Positions 36,319 to 44,782 are shown, counted from the first letter of the stretch. The stretch: 64,000 nucleotides of DNA from Methanosarcina acetivorans C2A (GCF_000007345.1 NC_003552.1:3906001-3970000), one strand, 5' to 3'. Program-made: numbers and translations. The notes: a model not told the origin generated them from the sequence alone.

Positions 36319-37806
36319 ATGAGTATGGAAACGGCAGAAGAAAAAGGGAACACAGAAGAAAAAAAGGCAAAAAAGGAAAAATTAGAAGAAAGCCGGGATG
36401 GAAAGGAAAAAACAGGAAGCATCCCCTCTCAAAAAGTTACAGAGGGAGTGGACGTACTTCTCGGGGACCCCAAAAAAGCTGTTGTCAAGCTCTCGATTCC
36501 GATTATAGTTGCAATGTCCGTACAGACCATCTACAGCCTGACCGATACCTTCTGGGTTGCGGGATTAGGGGCAGATGCCCTGGCTGCCATAGGGTTCTCT
36601 TTTCCTTTTTTCGTTATCCAGATGGCGCTTACAAGCGGGCTTGGTGTGGGTGGAGGGGCTGCAATCTCCCGACGGATAGGGGCCAGGGATAAGGCAGGCG
36701 TGGATAATGTTGCAGTGCATACCTTTGTGCTCATGGTAATCCTCACGGTTGCCCTTACGATTTTCGGACTTGCCTTCGTAAGAGACCTTTTTATGTACAG
36801 CGGGGCCGGAGGGACTACGGACCTCGGAGTTGCTTATGCCAGGGTTATCTTTGCAGGTAGTTTTGTTTTCTTTTTTGCAAACGTTTCAAACTCCATCCTG
36901 AGAAGTGAAGGGGACGCAAAAAGAGCCATGCAGTCCATGATCCTGGGCTCCGTCCTGAACATAGGGCTCGACCCCATTTTCATATACGTCCTTGGTCTGG
37001 GGGTCGCAGGAGCAGCCCTGGCAACGGTAGTCTCTTTTGCATGTTCGGGATTGCTGATGTTTTACTGGTTCTTCGTCAAAAAGGACACCTATGTGTCTTT
37101 TGATTTTCATTCATTCAAGTTTAACCTGGCAATTGCCAATGACATCTTCAGGGTCGGAATACCCTCTTCAGTCGAACAGGTTGCCCTGGCAATGACCGCT
37201 CTGCTCATGAACCTCATCATTGTCAATGTCAGCAACACCGACGGAGTTGCAGTCTATGCCACAGGTTGGAGGGTTGCAAGCATTGCGGTCGCTCCCTTAA
37301 TAGGAGTTTCAATTTCCGTAGTTTCGATTAGTGGCGCCGCCTTCGGAGAAAAGAACTTTAAAAAAGCCCGGCATGCCCTCATTTACGCAACGGAAATCGG
37401 CTTTCTTGCCGAAGCCCTGATAGGCATAGCCGTATACGTATTTGCCCCTCAGATTTCAGCCGTTTTCACTCAGGCTGAAACTGCCGCCCGTATTGCTCCG
37501 GAACTGACCAGACTCCTGAAAATTATGACGGTCTTTTACCCGGCGGTTACCTTCGGAATGCTCTCTGCCTCTCTCTTCCAGGGAGCAGGAAAAGGAACAA
37601 GCGCCCTTATTGCCACTCTCCTGAGAAGTCTGGTCCTGACTCCCCTCTTTGCCGTGCTTTTTGCATACGAATTAGGCTGGGGGCTGCTTGGGGTATGGTG
37701 GGGACTGGTTGCAGGTACGGTTATTGGCTCACTGATCACTTTTGCATGGGCTCAGGTCTATCTGGGGTGTATGATAAAGGAAGAGGGGATAGGGGAGAAA
37801 TGTTGA
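36319..37806 (+). CDS. MATE-family multidrug/metabolite efflux transporter, copy 1
   Basis: 495 residues from the ATG at 36319; the frame can be opened at a TTG at 36280 with a weak AGGAT site. After ~45 charged, non-conserved residues the MATE core has 12 helices in two halves (for example LSIPIIVAMSVQTIYSLTDT and FPFFVIQMALTSGLG; then VEQVALAMTALLMNLIIVNV and FYPAVTFGMLSASLF). MATE proteins export drugs or metabolites in exchange for H+ or Na+. It is a close paralogue of the one at 44,872. It ends 97 bp from the end of the terpene-cyclase-like gene, so it converges with the peptide-modification operon. Confidence 0.93.
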   Translation: MSMETAEEKGNTEEKKAKKEKLEESRDGKEKTGSIPSQKVTEGVDVLLGDPKKAVVKLSIPIIVAMSVQTIYSLTDTFWVAGLGADALAAIGFSFPFFVIQMALTSGLGVGGGAAISRRIGARDKAGVDNVAVHTFVLMVILTVALTIFGLAFVRDLFMYSGAGGTTDLGVAYARVIFAGSFVFFFANVSNSILRSEGDAKRAMQSMILGSVLNIGLDPIFIYVLGLGVAGAALATVVSFACSGLLMFYWFFVKKDTYVSFDFHSFKFNLAIANDIFRVGIPSSVEQVALAMTALLMNLIIVNVSNTDGVAVYATGWRVASIAVAPLIGVSISVVSISGAAFGEKNFKKARHALIYATEIGFLAEALIGIAVYVFAPQISAVFTQAETAARIAPELTRLLKIMTVFYPAVTFGMLSASLFQGAGKGTSALIATLLRSLVLTPLFAVLFAYELGWGLLGVWWGLVAGTVIGSLITFAWAQVYLGCMIKEEGIGEKC

Positions 37807-37903
37807 AAAAAACATCCGTTTTGGAATTTCATAGTCCACAAACAGCAACCAGTCCATAAAGAAACCTGATTGCGACAGTGCACCCACAAAGATGAAAGAT
37901 CAG

Positions 37904-39109
37904 TCATTCGTGAGAAGCAGATCCGGAATAATAGCCTGATAAGTTAAGAAAATCGTATAGTGCACCCATTACTGTTGCTGTTGTAAATAAGAGATTAACA
38001 TCGGTTACGACTTCACACTTTTCGCGATTCGAACCAACCCACGGTTCACGAACCTGCGGATCGGGAACTCTAAGTATCGGTTTTGAAAACCAACTGCCAT
38101 CTTCGTTCTGGTTCTCAATTAGCCATAAGACCGAGTCTTTGACTTCTCTTGAATGGATGTTGTTCTCGAATAAAAGGAGCGAAGATAAGGAAAGGGCTGT
38201 GTAAAAAGGATAAGGGACAGCTTCGTAACCGTTTCCCCACCCTTTTGACGGAACAAATATGCTCTTTAACCAGGAGATAGCCTTCTTGACCGGATCAATT
38301 TCTCCTAGTTGCTTTAAAAAATTACAGGCTAAACTCGTTCCGTAGATCCTGCAGTCCCACCAGTAAGAGTCCCAGTATCCGGCAGAATTCTGCCTGCTTA
38401 TCAGAAATTCCCTGGCCTTCGAGATTTCCTGCTCAAACCATTCCGGACCTGCGGTCAAAAAAGCATTTCCTGCCATTGCTGTTATTGAAGGCTCGGAAAT
38501 ACACCAGGCACTGTCTGGCATTGTATGATATTTCCCGTTTGAACCTGGCAAATAAGTTAAAAAACCGCCTGTGTTTCTATCCTGGTAAGAGGCGAGCAGG
38601 TCAGCAAATTCATGCAGATAAAAAACAAAATTTTCCTGAGTAAGAAGATTTTCTTTTTTGAAGTAATATGCCAGAAGACGTACCACGTTAGCTGTAGAAT
38701 CCGCATCAGGAAGGCAGTTCTGGTGGTATCCCCAGCCTCCGGAAGAAAATTTTGTGTGAAGCAGCCAGACTATTGCTTTTTGAACAGATTTATCCGTATT
38801 CGGGAGCCTGGAAAGGCTGTATGCGATGTAAGCAGTTACCCACTGAGAACTTTTTCCCATTCCCGGGATGTAAAAATCCAGCCAGTAACCTTCGTCGGAC
38901 TGATTTGAAATGATAAAATTACTTGCCTTCCCTATCGCCAGTTCAACAGCATTTAACATCCGGTTGTTAAAGATCTGGTTGTCTGAAATTTTGTCGTTTA
39001 ATATCCGGTTATCTGAGATCTTGTCGTTTAAGATATTTTTATCTGAAATCCTGTCGTTTAATATCCGGTTACTCAAAATCCGGCTATTTAATACCTGTTC
39101 ATTTGTCAA
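37904..39109 (-). CDS. Class II terpene-cyclase-like / prenyltransferase alpha-alpha toroid protein
   Basis: The frame opens at a TTG at 39142 (412 residues), but the TTG at 39109 follows AGAGGG by 9 nt and overlaps the preceding stop by 11 bp, so it is preferred (401 residues). The body is an alpha-alpha barrel with QW-type repeats: ISNQSDEGYWLDFY, SRQNSAGYWDSYWW, IENQNEDGSWFSK and weaker copies. The motif PDADSTANVV (near residue 146 of the long form) aligns with the DxDDTA of squalene-hopene and copalyl cyclases: the catalytic middle Asp is kept and the following Asp is Ser. At ~350 residues for the toroid it is half a squalene cyclase. The first 50 residues are a decapeptide repeat (ILNDKISDNR). 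Last gene of the peptide operon. Confidence 0.75.
   Translation of the reverse strand: MTNEQVLNSRILSNRILNDRISDKNILNDKISDNRILNDKISDNQIFNNRMLNAVELAIGKASNFIISNQSDEGYWLDFYIPGMGKSSQWVTAYIAYSLSRLPNTDKSVQKAIVWLLHTKFSSGGWGYHQNCLPDADSTANVVRLLAYYFKKENLLTQENFVFYLHEFADLLASYQDRNTGGFLTYLPGSNGKYHTMPDSAWCISEPSITAMAGNAFLTAGPEWFEQEISKAREFLISRQNSAGYWDSYWWDCRIYGTSLACNFLKQLGEIDPVKKAISWLKSIFVPSKGWGNGYEAVPYPFYTALSLSSLLLFENNIHSREVKDSVLWLIENQNEDGSWFSKPILRVPDPQVREPWVGSNREKCEVVTDVNLLFTTATVMGALYDFLNLSGYYSGSASHE
38957..39090 (-). repeat. 30-bp minisatellite inside the cyclase-like gene
   Basis: Three near-perfect 30-bp copies plus partial flanks, in frame, encoding decapeptides of the form (N)RILNDKISD. Being a multiple of three, gain or loss of a copy would keep the reading frame. 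Confidence 0.85.
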
Positions 39110-39944
39110 GATTGAAAACCCTCTTATCCAGATATGTAACAAGATCTAACGGCGGGTAACGACTATCCCAGGATTCCTCATTGCAGCGGAGATAAAGCGT
39201 TACTTCCAGGCCTGTTTTTTCAGTATAACCGATGCCTAACCAGTGCAAATATGCATTTTTATTTTTTTCAAACCAGATAAAAAAGTCTTGCGAACAGGGA
39301 TTCAGGTCAGAAACCAGATAAAAAATAGATTTTTCCAGGGCTTTCAGGCAAATTTTGGAACCCGTGGAGATATGGTATCCAAGAACCAGGCCCGAGGCAT
39401 TTCTGGTACTGATCTGATTCCAGTCATCCGGAGGGATAAGTTTCATTATTTCATCAAATATACGGGGCGATGGAATCAGTTTTTTTAAATCCTCAATCAC
39501 CTGGGCATAATTGTCAGGAGTGACAAGGGAATAGGTTTTCAGGACCCAGTTACCATTTGAATCAAATTCATAGCCATATCCTTCGTTTGCTTCGTGGAAG
39601 TAAACTCTTTTAGCGTTCATATCGAAATTTATGCCCGCAATTATCCGAACATTTTCATTGTGCCTGTTTTTTATCAGATCATATAGCTCTTCGGGGGCAG
39701 CCATCAAATCGAGTAACTTTTCTTTTTTTTGCCATATTTCAGTGCCATTTATTCCAAAAATCGGAATGGAGTATCTGTTATAACTTATTGAACCGGAACT
39801 TATCTTAACGGAACTTTCAACCATAGGAGAATAGGAAACTCCCCAGCAAGCATACATTTCTTCAATCGAAGAATAAAAGTCCAGAACTTTTCCAACGGTA
39901 CTTCCATTTGACCCGCTTTTGATTAGATTGATATGCTCATTCAT
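39099..39944 (-). CDS. Unknown protein with beta-hairpin repeats, possible ABBA-type prenyltransferase
   Basis: 281 residues, no membrane segments. Three similar beta-rich stretches are spaced ~65 residues apart: IAGINFDMNAKRVYFHEA, LVLGYHISTGSKICLKAL, and LGIGYTEKTGLEVTLYLR. Each has the form of two strands with a turn and a basic residue leading to an aromatic, the rhythm of ABBA prenyltransferases (CloQ/NphB, DMATS and cyanobactin types). That resemblance is pattern-level only, so the call is tentative. Its stop overlaps the preferred start of the terpene-cyclase-like gene, implying translational coupling. If it does prenylate, the Trp at the end of the adjacent peptide would be a natural target. 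Confidence 0.5.
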   Translation of the reverse strand: MNEHINLIKSGSNGSTVGKVLDFYSSIEEMYACWGVSYSPMVESSVKISSGSISYNRYSIPIFGINGTEIWQKKEKLLDLMAAPEELYDLIKNRHNENVRIIAGINFDMNAKRVYFHEANEGYGYEFDSNGNWVLKTYSLVTPDNYAQVIEDLKKLIPSPRIFDEIMKLIPPDDWNQISTRNASGLVLGYHISTGSKICLKALEKSIFYLVSDLNPCSQDFFIWFEKNKNAYLHWLGIGYTEKTGLEVTLYLRCNEESWDSRYPPLDLVTYLDKRVFNLDK

Positions 39945-40023
39945 AGAACCACAATTTAACTGTTGTCAAAATTAAACTGTTATCAAAAATTAGCAAATTG
40001 TTTAAAATTAGGGAGATGCTTTA

Positions 40024-41487
40024 TCAAATTTCTCTAACAGGCAGTTTCGTCTGAACGGGACATTCCGGTTGTGCATCATAAATTGTGCCATATGAAGAAA
40101 GTACATCTCTGTAACAGTACCCTTTAATTCGATGGCAAGCTTCGAATTCTAAACAGTCATAGCATACGGAATTTTTGAATTTTTCACGGGGAGGGTATAT
40201 AAAATCAGTGATTTTCTTGGAGTTCCATACCCCCATGATTCCTTCATCAAACACATTGCCCACAATGAACTCTTCCCTGTGAGGAATCTGTTCGCATAAA
40301 GTAACATCTCCATTTGGCTGGATAATCATATTCGAACGGCCCCCGGAGCATACCGCCCGATCTTTCCATTTCTCAGGAGAAAGGTTTCGGTTTCCTCCGG
40401 TGGTCAAATTTTGTTCAACGCTTATATTAAGAAGAGGGTAATTTTGATTTACGTACTCTGCAAAGTTAGAGATGAACTCTTTATGCTTAGAGGATAAAAA
40501 TAAATCATTATTATGTCGGTATTTACTTCTACTGTATTGAACAAACTGAAAATCCCTGACTCCAAGGTTCGCAAACTCGTCAACAATAGCAGACATTTCA
40601 AGATAATTAAAAGGGGTGAGAACGCATTTTATTTTGGGACATATCCCTACTTTCATTAAATTCTTAACCGATTGAATTGTTTTTTCGTAATGGTCTTTCT
40701 TTTTGACCATATAACCTGCAGTTGGTGCATCAACACTATCTATACTTAGCTGGACATATCGGAACAGGTGTTCGGGTTCATCCCCGATACCAATATGCAT
40801 TGATGCCAGGCACTTAGCCGTATTTTCATCAATAAAGGATTTTGTCGAAAGCAAAAAAACAAAATCTCTGTCTACCATTGCCTGCAATATCTCAAGTGCG
40901 TCCGGGCGTGCAAAAATGTCGGTTCCGCCGATATCTACAAGGAAAATTTCATTTTCCTGAAGTTCATCAAAAATTCTGCTCCACTGACTGAGCTCTTTTT
41001 CCTCGCACTTTTTCCTCTCTGCATAACAGTATATACAGTCATAATGGCAACGGTTTGTAAACGATATGCTCACAGACAGAGGTCGGGATAATCTCACTAT
41101 GGGGAATTGATACCCTTCAATATCAGGAATCAATTTTTCAAGATTGCTGAGCGAAGGACTTTTTTCACCCTCAAGCACCAGAATATTTAAATTGAGAATT
41201 GCTGCAATTGTTTGATCAACGATCTCGGACAACTTTTTACTGTTGTTTTCCTGGCATTCCGGATGAACTGTTTCATAAAGACCGGAAAAGATTTCCAGAG
41301 CATGTTTTTTGATATCCGATAGATTGCTGGTGCCATCAAAGAAAGGAAGAATCAGGGCTATATTAAGAGGCAAAACAAAGTATTTGTTTTTCTCAACAGT
41401 GCTTTCATAAGCGACAACATATTCTCCATCGTTTCTTAAGATACTGTTTCCTGCTAAATAGGGGAAGTCCTGTTCACAAAATTGCAT
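40024..41487 (-). CDS. Radical SAM/SPASM enzyme with N-terminal peptide-recognition-like extension
   Basis: 487 residues. Residues ~10-110 resemble the PqqD-like (RRE) peptide-binding extension seen in RiPP maturases. The radical SAM core has C147-x3-C151-x2-C154 (NRCHYDCIYCYAERK). The C-terminal SPASM region is Cys-rich: AVCSGGRSN, VTLCEQIPH, SVCYDCLEFEACHRIKGYC and PECPVQ, enough for two auxiliary [4Fe-4S] clusters. Such enzymes cross-link or otherwise modify ribosomal peptides using S-adenosylmethionine radicals. Only 63 bp separate it from the short peptide gene upstream, strongly suggesting that the peptide is its substrate. The RRE call is moderate; the radical SAM/SPASM call is strong. 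Confidence 0.9.
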   Translation of the reverse strand: MQFCEQDFPYLAGNSILRNDGEYVVAYESTVEKNKYFVLPLNIALILPFFDGTSNLSDIKKHALEIFSGLYETVHPECQENNSKKLSEIVDQTIAAILNLNILVLEGEKSPSLSNLEKLIPDIEGYQFPIVRLSRPLSVSISFTNRCHYDCIYCYAERKKCEEKELSQWSRIFDELQENEIFLVDIGGTDIFARPDALEILQAMVDRDFVFLLSTKSFIDENTAKCLASMHIGIGDEPEHLFRYVQLSIDSVDAPTAGYMVKKKDHYEKTIQSVKNLMKVGICPKIKCVLTPFNYLEMSAIVDEFANLGVRDFQFVQYSRSKYRHNNDLFLSSKHKEFISNFAEYVNQNYPLLNISVEQNLTTGGNRNLSPEKWKDRAVCSGGRSNMIIQPNGDVTLCEQIPHREEFIVGNVFDEGIMGVWNSKKITDFIYPPREKFKNSVCYDCLEFEACHRIKGYCYRDVLSSYGTIYDAQPECPVQTKLPVREI

Positions 41488-41550
41488 ATGAGATCAACAA
41501 CCAAAAAAAGTAAAGAGTGCATCCGAGAGTGATGCACTACAAAATTCAGC

Positions 41551-41730
41551 TTACCAGCGCATACCATTCGAACACTGGTCGCAACCTACTTTTTCCTGGG
41601 CCGCAAGCAGCGAACTTTCAAGATCTTGTTCTGAAACATTAATATTCTTCTTTTGCAGTTCATCCTTTACCAGTTTTACGAACTCAGGCACCTTACTTTG
41701 CGCATTTTCAGATAATGTGGGTTTCTCCAT
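41551..41730 (-). CDS. Short peptide, likely precursor of a modified peptide product
   Basis: 59 residues. The ATG at 41730 has an ideal GGAGGT site 8 nt upstream; the longer open frame to 41808 is not used. Residues 1-48 are helical and charged (VPEFVKLVKDELQKKNINVS), like a leader peptide. The last ten contain C50-x-x-C53 and end in GMRW, a compact core-like tail with the only two Cys and the only Trp. No signal peptide or GG site is seen, although VGC precedes the core. First gene of a four-gene minus-strand operon with a radical SAM/SPASM enzyme and terpenoid-like enzymes. The actual modification is unknown. Confidence 0.72.
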   Translation of the reverse strand: MEKPTLSENAQSKVPEFVKLVKDELQKKNINVSEQDLESSLLAAQEKVGCDQCSNGMRW

Positions 41731-42379
41731 ACTATACCTCCAATTTATTTGGATTTGAATCTTCTCACAATCTTTCTGGAAAATCGCCTGCAGGACTATT
41801 TCAAGCAAAAGATTTCAAGTGATGAAGCAAATATACAATGTATTTTCTGGTATAAGACACTTCCCAACAGTCTAAATTTATAAAAAAGTTATAATTGTAC
41901 TCGAATAAAGGAATAACAAATATACCAATATATTGTGAAAGTGTGAACATATATTATACAGTAAGACTAGAAAAAAGCGGAAAATAGAAGAAATCAAAGT
42001 TGTACTGATGCGAAAACATCCCGCAACTAGTGTGGGATAGTTAACTCAAAGTAGGATAGTTAACTCAAAGAAAAATGACTCAAGAATTCAGAGATTTTCT
42101 CCAAAGCATTTTATAACAGGCAGACCCTGCCCTCTTCATTTCATTCAGTATCTTTTTTAAGAATCCCTGTTTCCAAAATTATATGCTATTTTGCACGCAT
42201 CAGAATTATAATAAAGCCCTCAAAAATACGAAGCCATTGATTCTTAAATTCGAATCATTTTTTCTGGCACGCAGGGGATACAGGGCTGGGGATATAGAGT
42301 TCAAAAACGAATCCTGCTCAAACTCCTATCAGGGCTTTCGTTCAAACATATAAAAAGAAATAATAATCAAGGTTGGAAT
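41731..42379. other. Promoter region of the peptide operon; contains a 19-bp tandem repeat
   Basis: About 650 bp, AT-rich, no gene. GGATAGTTAACTCAAAG occurs at 42,035-42,051 and again at 42,054-42,070. The promoters of both the peptide operon and the divergent Cache-cupin gene should lie here; the repeat contains GTTAAC palindromes and could bind a regulator of either. Confidence 0.5.
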
Positions 42380-43309
42380 ATGAGAGCCTCAAAAATCTTT
42401 ATTCAGTTTGCCCTTCTAATTTCTCTGGTTCTTCTGCTCCTGAGCGCTTCAGTTTACTCTCAGCAGGAAGATCAGGTCAGGGAACAGGACAGGGACAAAA
42501 ATTACACGCAAGTTCAGCTACAATCAGAGCTTTCGACTCAGAAGGATACTGTTGCTTTAAAGGTCCGTGAAGCTGCAAGCCTTGTGGAAGAAAAAGGAGA
42601 AGGATCTTTTCCCGAATTCAGGGTAAATGGCAGCAAATGGCTTTATGATGATTTTTACATCTATGTCTGGAGACTTAATGGAACAAGGGCTATCAGAGTT
42701 GTCTATCCTCCGGACATTCAAGGGGAAGGACAGGACGTAAGTGGGATTACGGATGTCAACGGCAAGCCCATAGGAAAGCTTTTCATCGAGACCGCCCTGA
42801 GCGAAAGTGGAGAAGGCTGGGTATCCTACGAATGGCCAAAACTCGGGGAAGCAAAACCTTCAACTAAATACGGTTTCATAAAAAGAGCTACTTTCGGGGG
42901 GGAAACGTATCTTGTGGGTTCGGGCTTCTATATCGAAGATTACCTATTTACGCGAGATACCGAAAATTGCGAATTCATCAATGCAACAGGGGTTTCCCTG
43001 TGCGAACTGATGCACCCGGAGAGGATGAAAAACAACCCCGGAATCAACTACAGCATTGCATATGCGGTTGTGGGTCCCGGAGAAAAAAACCTCCCACACA
43101 GGCTTTCAAACCCTGAAACCTATTACACGCTTGAAGGTAACGGGACGCTTTACATCGATGACGTGCCAGTCACCCTTCAAAAAGGAAAACTCGTCCTTGT
43201 TCCTGCAAATGAAGTTCGGTATGTAGAAAATACGGAAAACTCTTCTCTTCTCCTTCTTGTGATAGATCAACCAGCCTGGAAAGCTGAAAATGAGGAAATA
43301 ATAGGCTAA
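42380..43309 (+). CDS. Secreted Cache-cupin fusion protein
   Basis: 309 residues. A hydrophobic start (FIQFALLISLVLLLLSASVY) is a signal peptide or membrane anchor. Residues ~45-195 form a single Cache-like sensor domain with the typical YIYVWRLNGTRAIRVVYPPD and GWVSYEWPKLGEAKPSTKYG strands. Residues ~205-300 are a cupin barrel: GPGEKNLPHRLSNPETYYTL (motif 1) and LVLVPANEVRYVEN (motif 2, lacking the usual His). Cache domains bind small extracellular ligands; attaching a cupin instead of a kinase or receptor tail is unusual. Role unknown; it is divergent from the peptide operon. Confidence 0.8.
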   Translation: MRASKIFIQFALLISLVLLLLSASVYSQQEDQVREQDRDKNYTQVQLQSELSTQKDTVALKVREAASLVEEKGEGSFPEFRVNGSKWLYDDFYIYVWRLNGTRAIRVVYPPDIQGEGQDVSGITDVNGKPIGKLFIETALSESGEGWVSYEWPKLGEAKPSTKYGFIKRATFGGETYLVGSGFYIEDYLFTRDTENCEFINATGVSLCELMHPERMKNNPGINYSIAYAVVGPGEKNLPHRLSNPETYYTLEGNGTLYIDDVPVTLQKGKLVLVPANEVRYVENTENSSLLLLVIDQPAWKAENEEIIG

Positions 43310-43953
43310 GCAGGAAAAAATGCGAGAACTTGAAGGGGAATTGAGGGAGAATAAGGTAAACTCCTGGCTGTAAGAGTTTTACTCATCCCTTCTTATTAAC
43401 TTTTTTAGATTTATGGTATTAATCGACAGCAAAAGAGCACAAAATCTGGAAAAAATGGCAGCAAGATCAAATACCTGATAAGGGAGACTGTGGAGGAGGC
43501 CTGATGCGGACCCCGATAAAGTCTCTCTGACAAGAATTCTTAATAAGGGTGTCTGATAGGGATTCCCGATATTTGAATATATTTTCATTTATCAAATCAT
43601 AAAATATAAATAAAACCTGTTCCTTCATTAGTTTGAAATTGAACAGTAAGAAAAGTAAATAATAAGATTTAATACAGTCATGATTCGGATGAAACGATAG
43701 AAAAAACCCAGTCAAACCCAAAGTATTCGATACCCAGGAAAAACAGTTAAATCGGATAAAATTCAGTACATTTCGGTACAATCCAAAAGAATTAGTAAAA
43801 ACCAGTCCGAACCCATCAGAGGATTTAATCAGGCACGCCTCACAAACAGACCTACAAGATCAAAAACGCCTCCAAAAAAACTTCTGATGGTCACTGGCCC
43901 TGGCATTATCATCCGGATCAGGACTGGTAAAAAGCGCCTCGCCGTGATGACCG
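43310..43953. other. Intergenic region without a supported gene
   Basis: About 640 bp, AT-rich. Frames of 60-100 codons on the minus strand show no ribosome binding site or recognisable sequence. The promoter of the MarR-MATE operon probably lies near 43,880-43,950. Confidence 0.45.
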
Positions 43954-44412
43954 ATGAAAGAAGAAAGAATAAAAGAAACTGTAAAACTTCAGATTGAGAT
44001 GATCCACCTTCTTCATAAAAATTTTTTTAAGGCATTTCATCAGACAGGTAACAGCCAATATAACCTGAACAAAAATCAGAATAAAGCTATCCTGATTATA
44101 GGGGGTGTAGGCGAGATCATGCCCACAAATCTTGGAAAATGCCTGGACCTTCAGAAAGGAAGCCTGACCAGTATGATCGATGCTCTGGAAAAGAAGGGGC
44201 TTGTCTGCAGAAATGGAGATCCCGGGGATCGGAGAAAAATCCTGGTTTCACTCACGGAAAAAGGAAAAGCTTATCGGGAATGGTTTACAGAGGAGCTTGA
44301 AAAGAATTATTCAGGGGTTATGACCAGACTTGCTGAAGAGGATATTGCAGCCTATCAGGAAAGCCTGAAGACAATACTCGACACATTGAAGAAACTGGAT
44401 GAAACTGCCTGA
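43954..44412 (+). CDS. MarR-family transcriptional regulator
   Basis: 152 residues. Helical dimer ends enclose a winged helix: IMPTNLGKCLDLQKGSLTSM (recognition helix), IDALEKKGLVCRNGDPGDRR and the wing KILVSLTEKGKAYREWF with the DxRK-type motif. Such proteins usually repress nearby efflux genes and release DNA on binding phenolic or lipophilic ligands. The MATE exporter at 44,872 is on the same strand after a broken TrmB gene, so it is the likely target. The stop overlaps the start of the TrmB remnant by 14 bp. Confidence 0.92.
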   Translation: MKEERIKETVKLQIEMIHLLHKNFFKAFHQTGNSQYNLNKNQNKAILIIGGVGEIMPTNLGKCLDLQKGSLTSMIDALEKKGLVCRNGDPGDRRKILVSLTEKGKAYREWFTEELEKNYSGVMTRLAEEDIAAYQESLKTILDTLKKLDETA

Positions 44413-44782
44413 AAAGGAAAAACAGATCCCTAAAACAATACTGAGATCTTCAATGTACCCGGAGCTCGTAAGCAAAATCAAGAAGCTCGGATTAACGGAA
44501 AATGACGTGAAGATCTATATAAGGCTACTTATCACGGTTGATGCGACAGCAAGAGAAATCCATGAGCTTACGTATGTTCCCTGACCAAAAATTTACGCTA
44601 CACTGGGAAAGAATGCAAAAAAGGAATATATAGAGGGCATAGAAAGAACTCCGGCATATTCCGGCTGCATTGATCCGGAAAAACTAACTGAAAAGTTAAA
44701 AGACGAATTCCTTTTCTCCCTGCAGGAAACATTGAAGGAACTTAATTCTGCAGGTTACGGCATAAAAAACATGTGCTGTTAA
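44399..44782 (+). pseudogene. TrmB-family regulator gene broken by an in-frame TGA and truncated
   Basis: The frame starts MKLPEKEKQIPKTILRSS and continues with VSKIKKLGLTENDVKIYIRL, a TrmB helix-turn-helix. At 44,582 a TGA interrupts YVP-PKIYATL where family members read VPRPKIY (Arg CGA to TGA is one change). After it the same frame reads IYATLGKNAKKEYIEGIERT to a TAA at 44,780. Only ~125 residues remain of a family normally ~250-300, so the effector domain is lost. Probably a dead gene, although the 60-residue N-terminal piece could still be made. Confidence 0.75.

Noticed and set aside
44582-44584. TGA in the TrmB gene read as selenocysteine
   Set aside because: Selenocysteine is not known in Methanosarcina and family members have Arg at this site, so a nonsense mutation is simpler.
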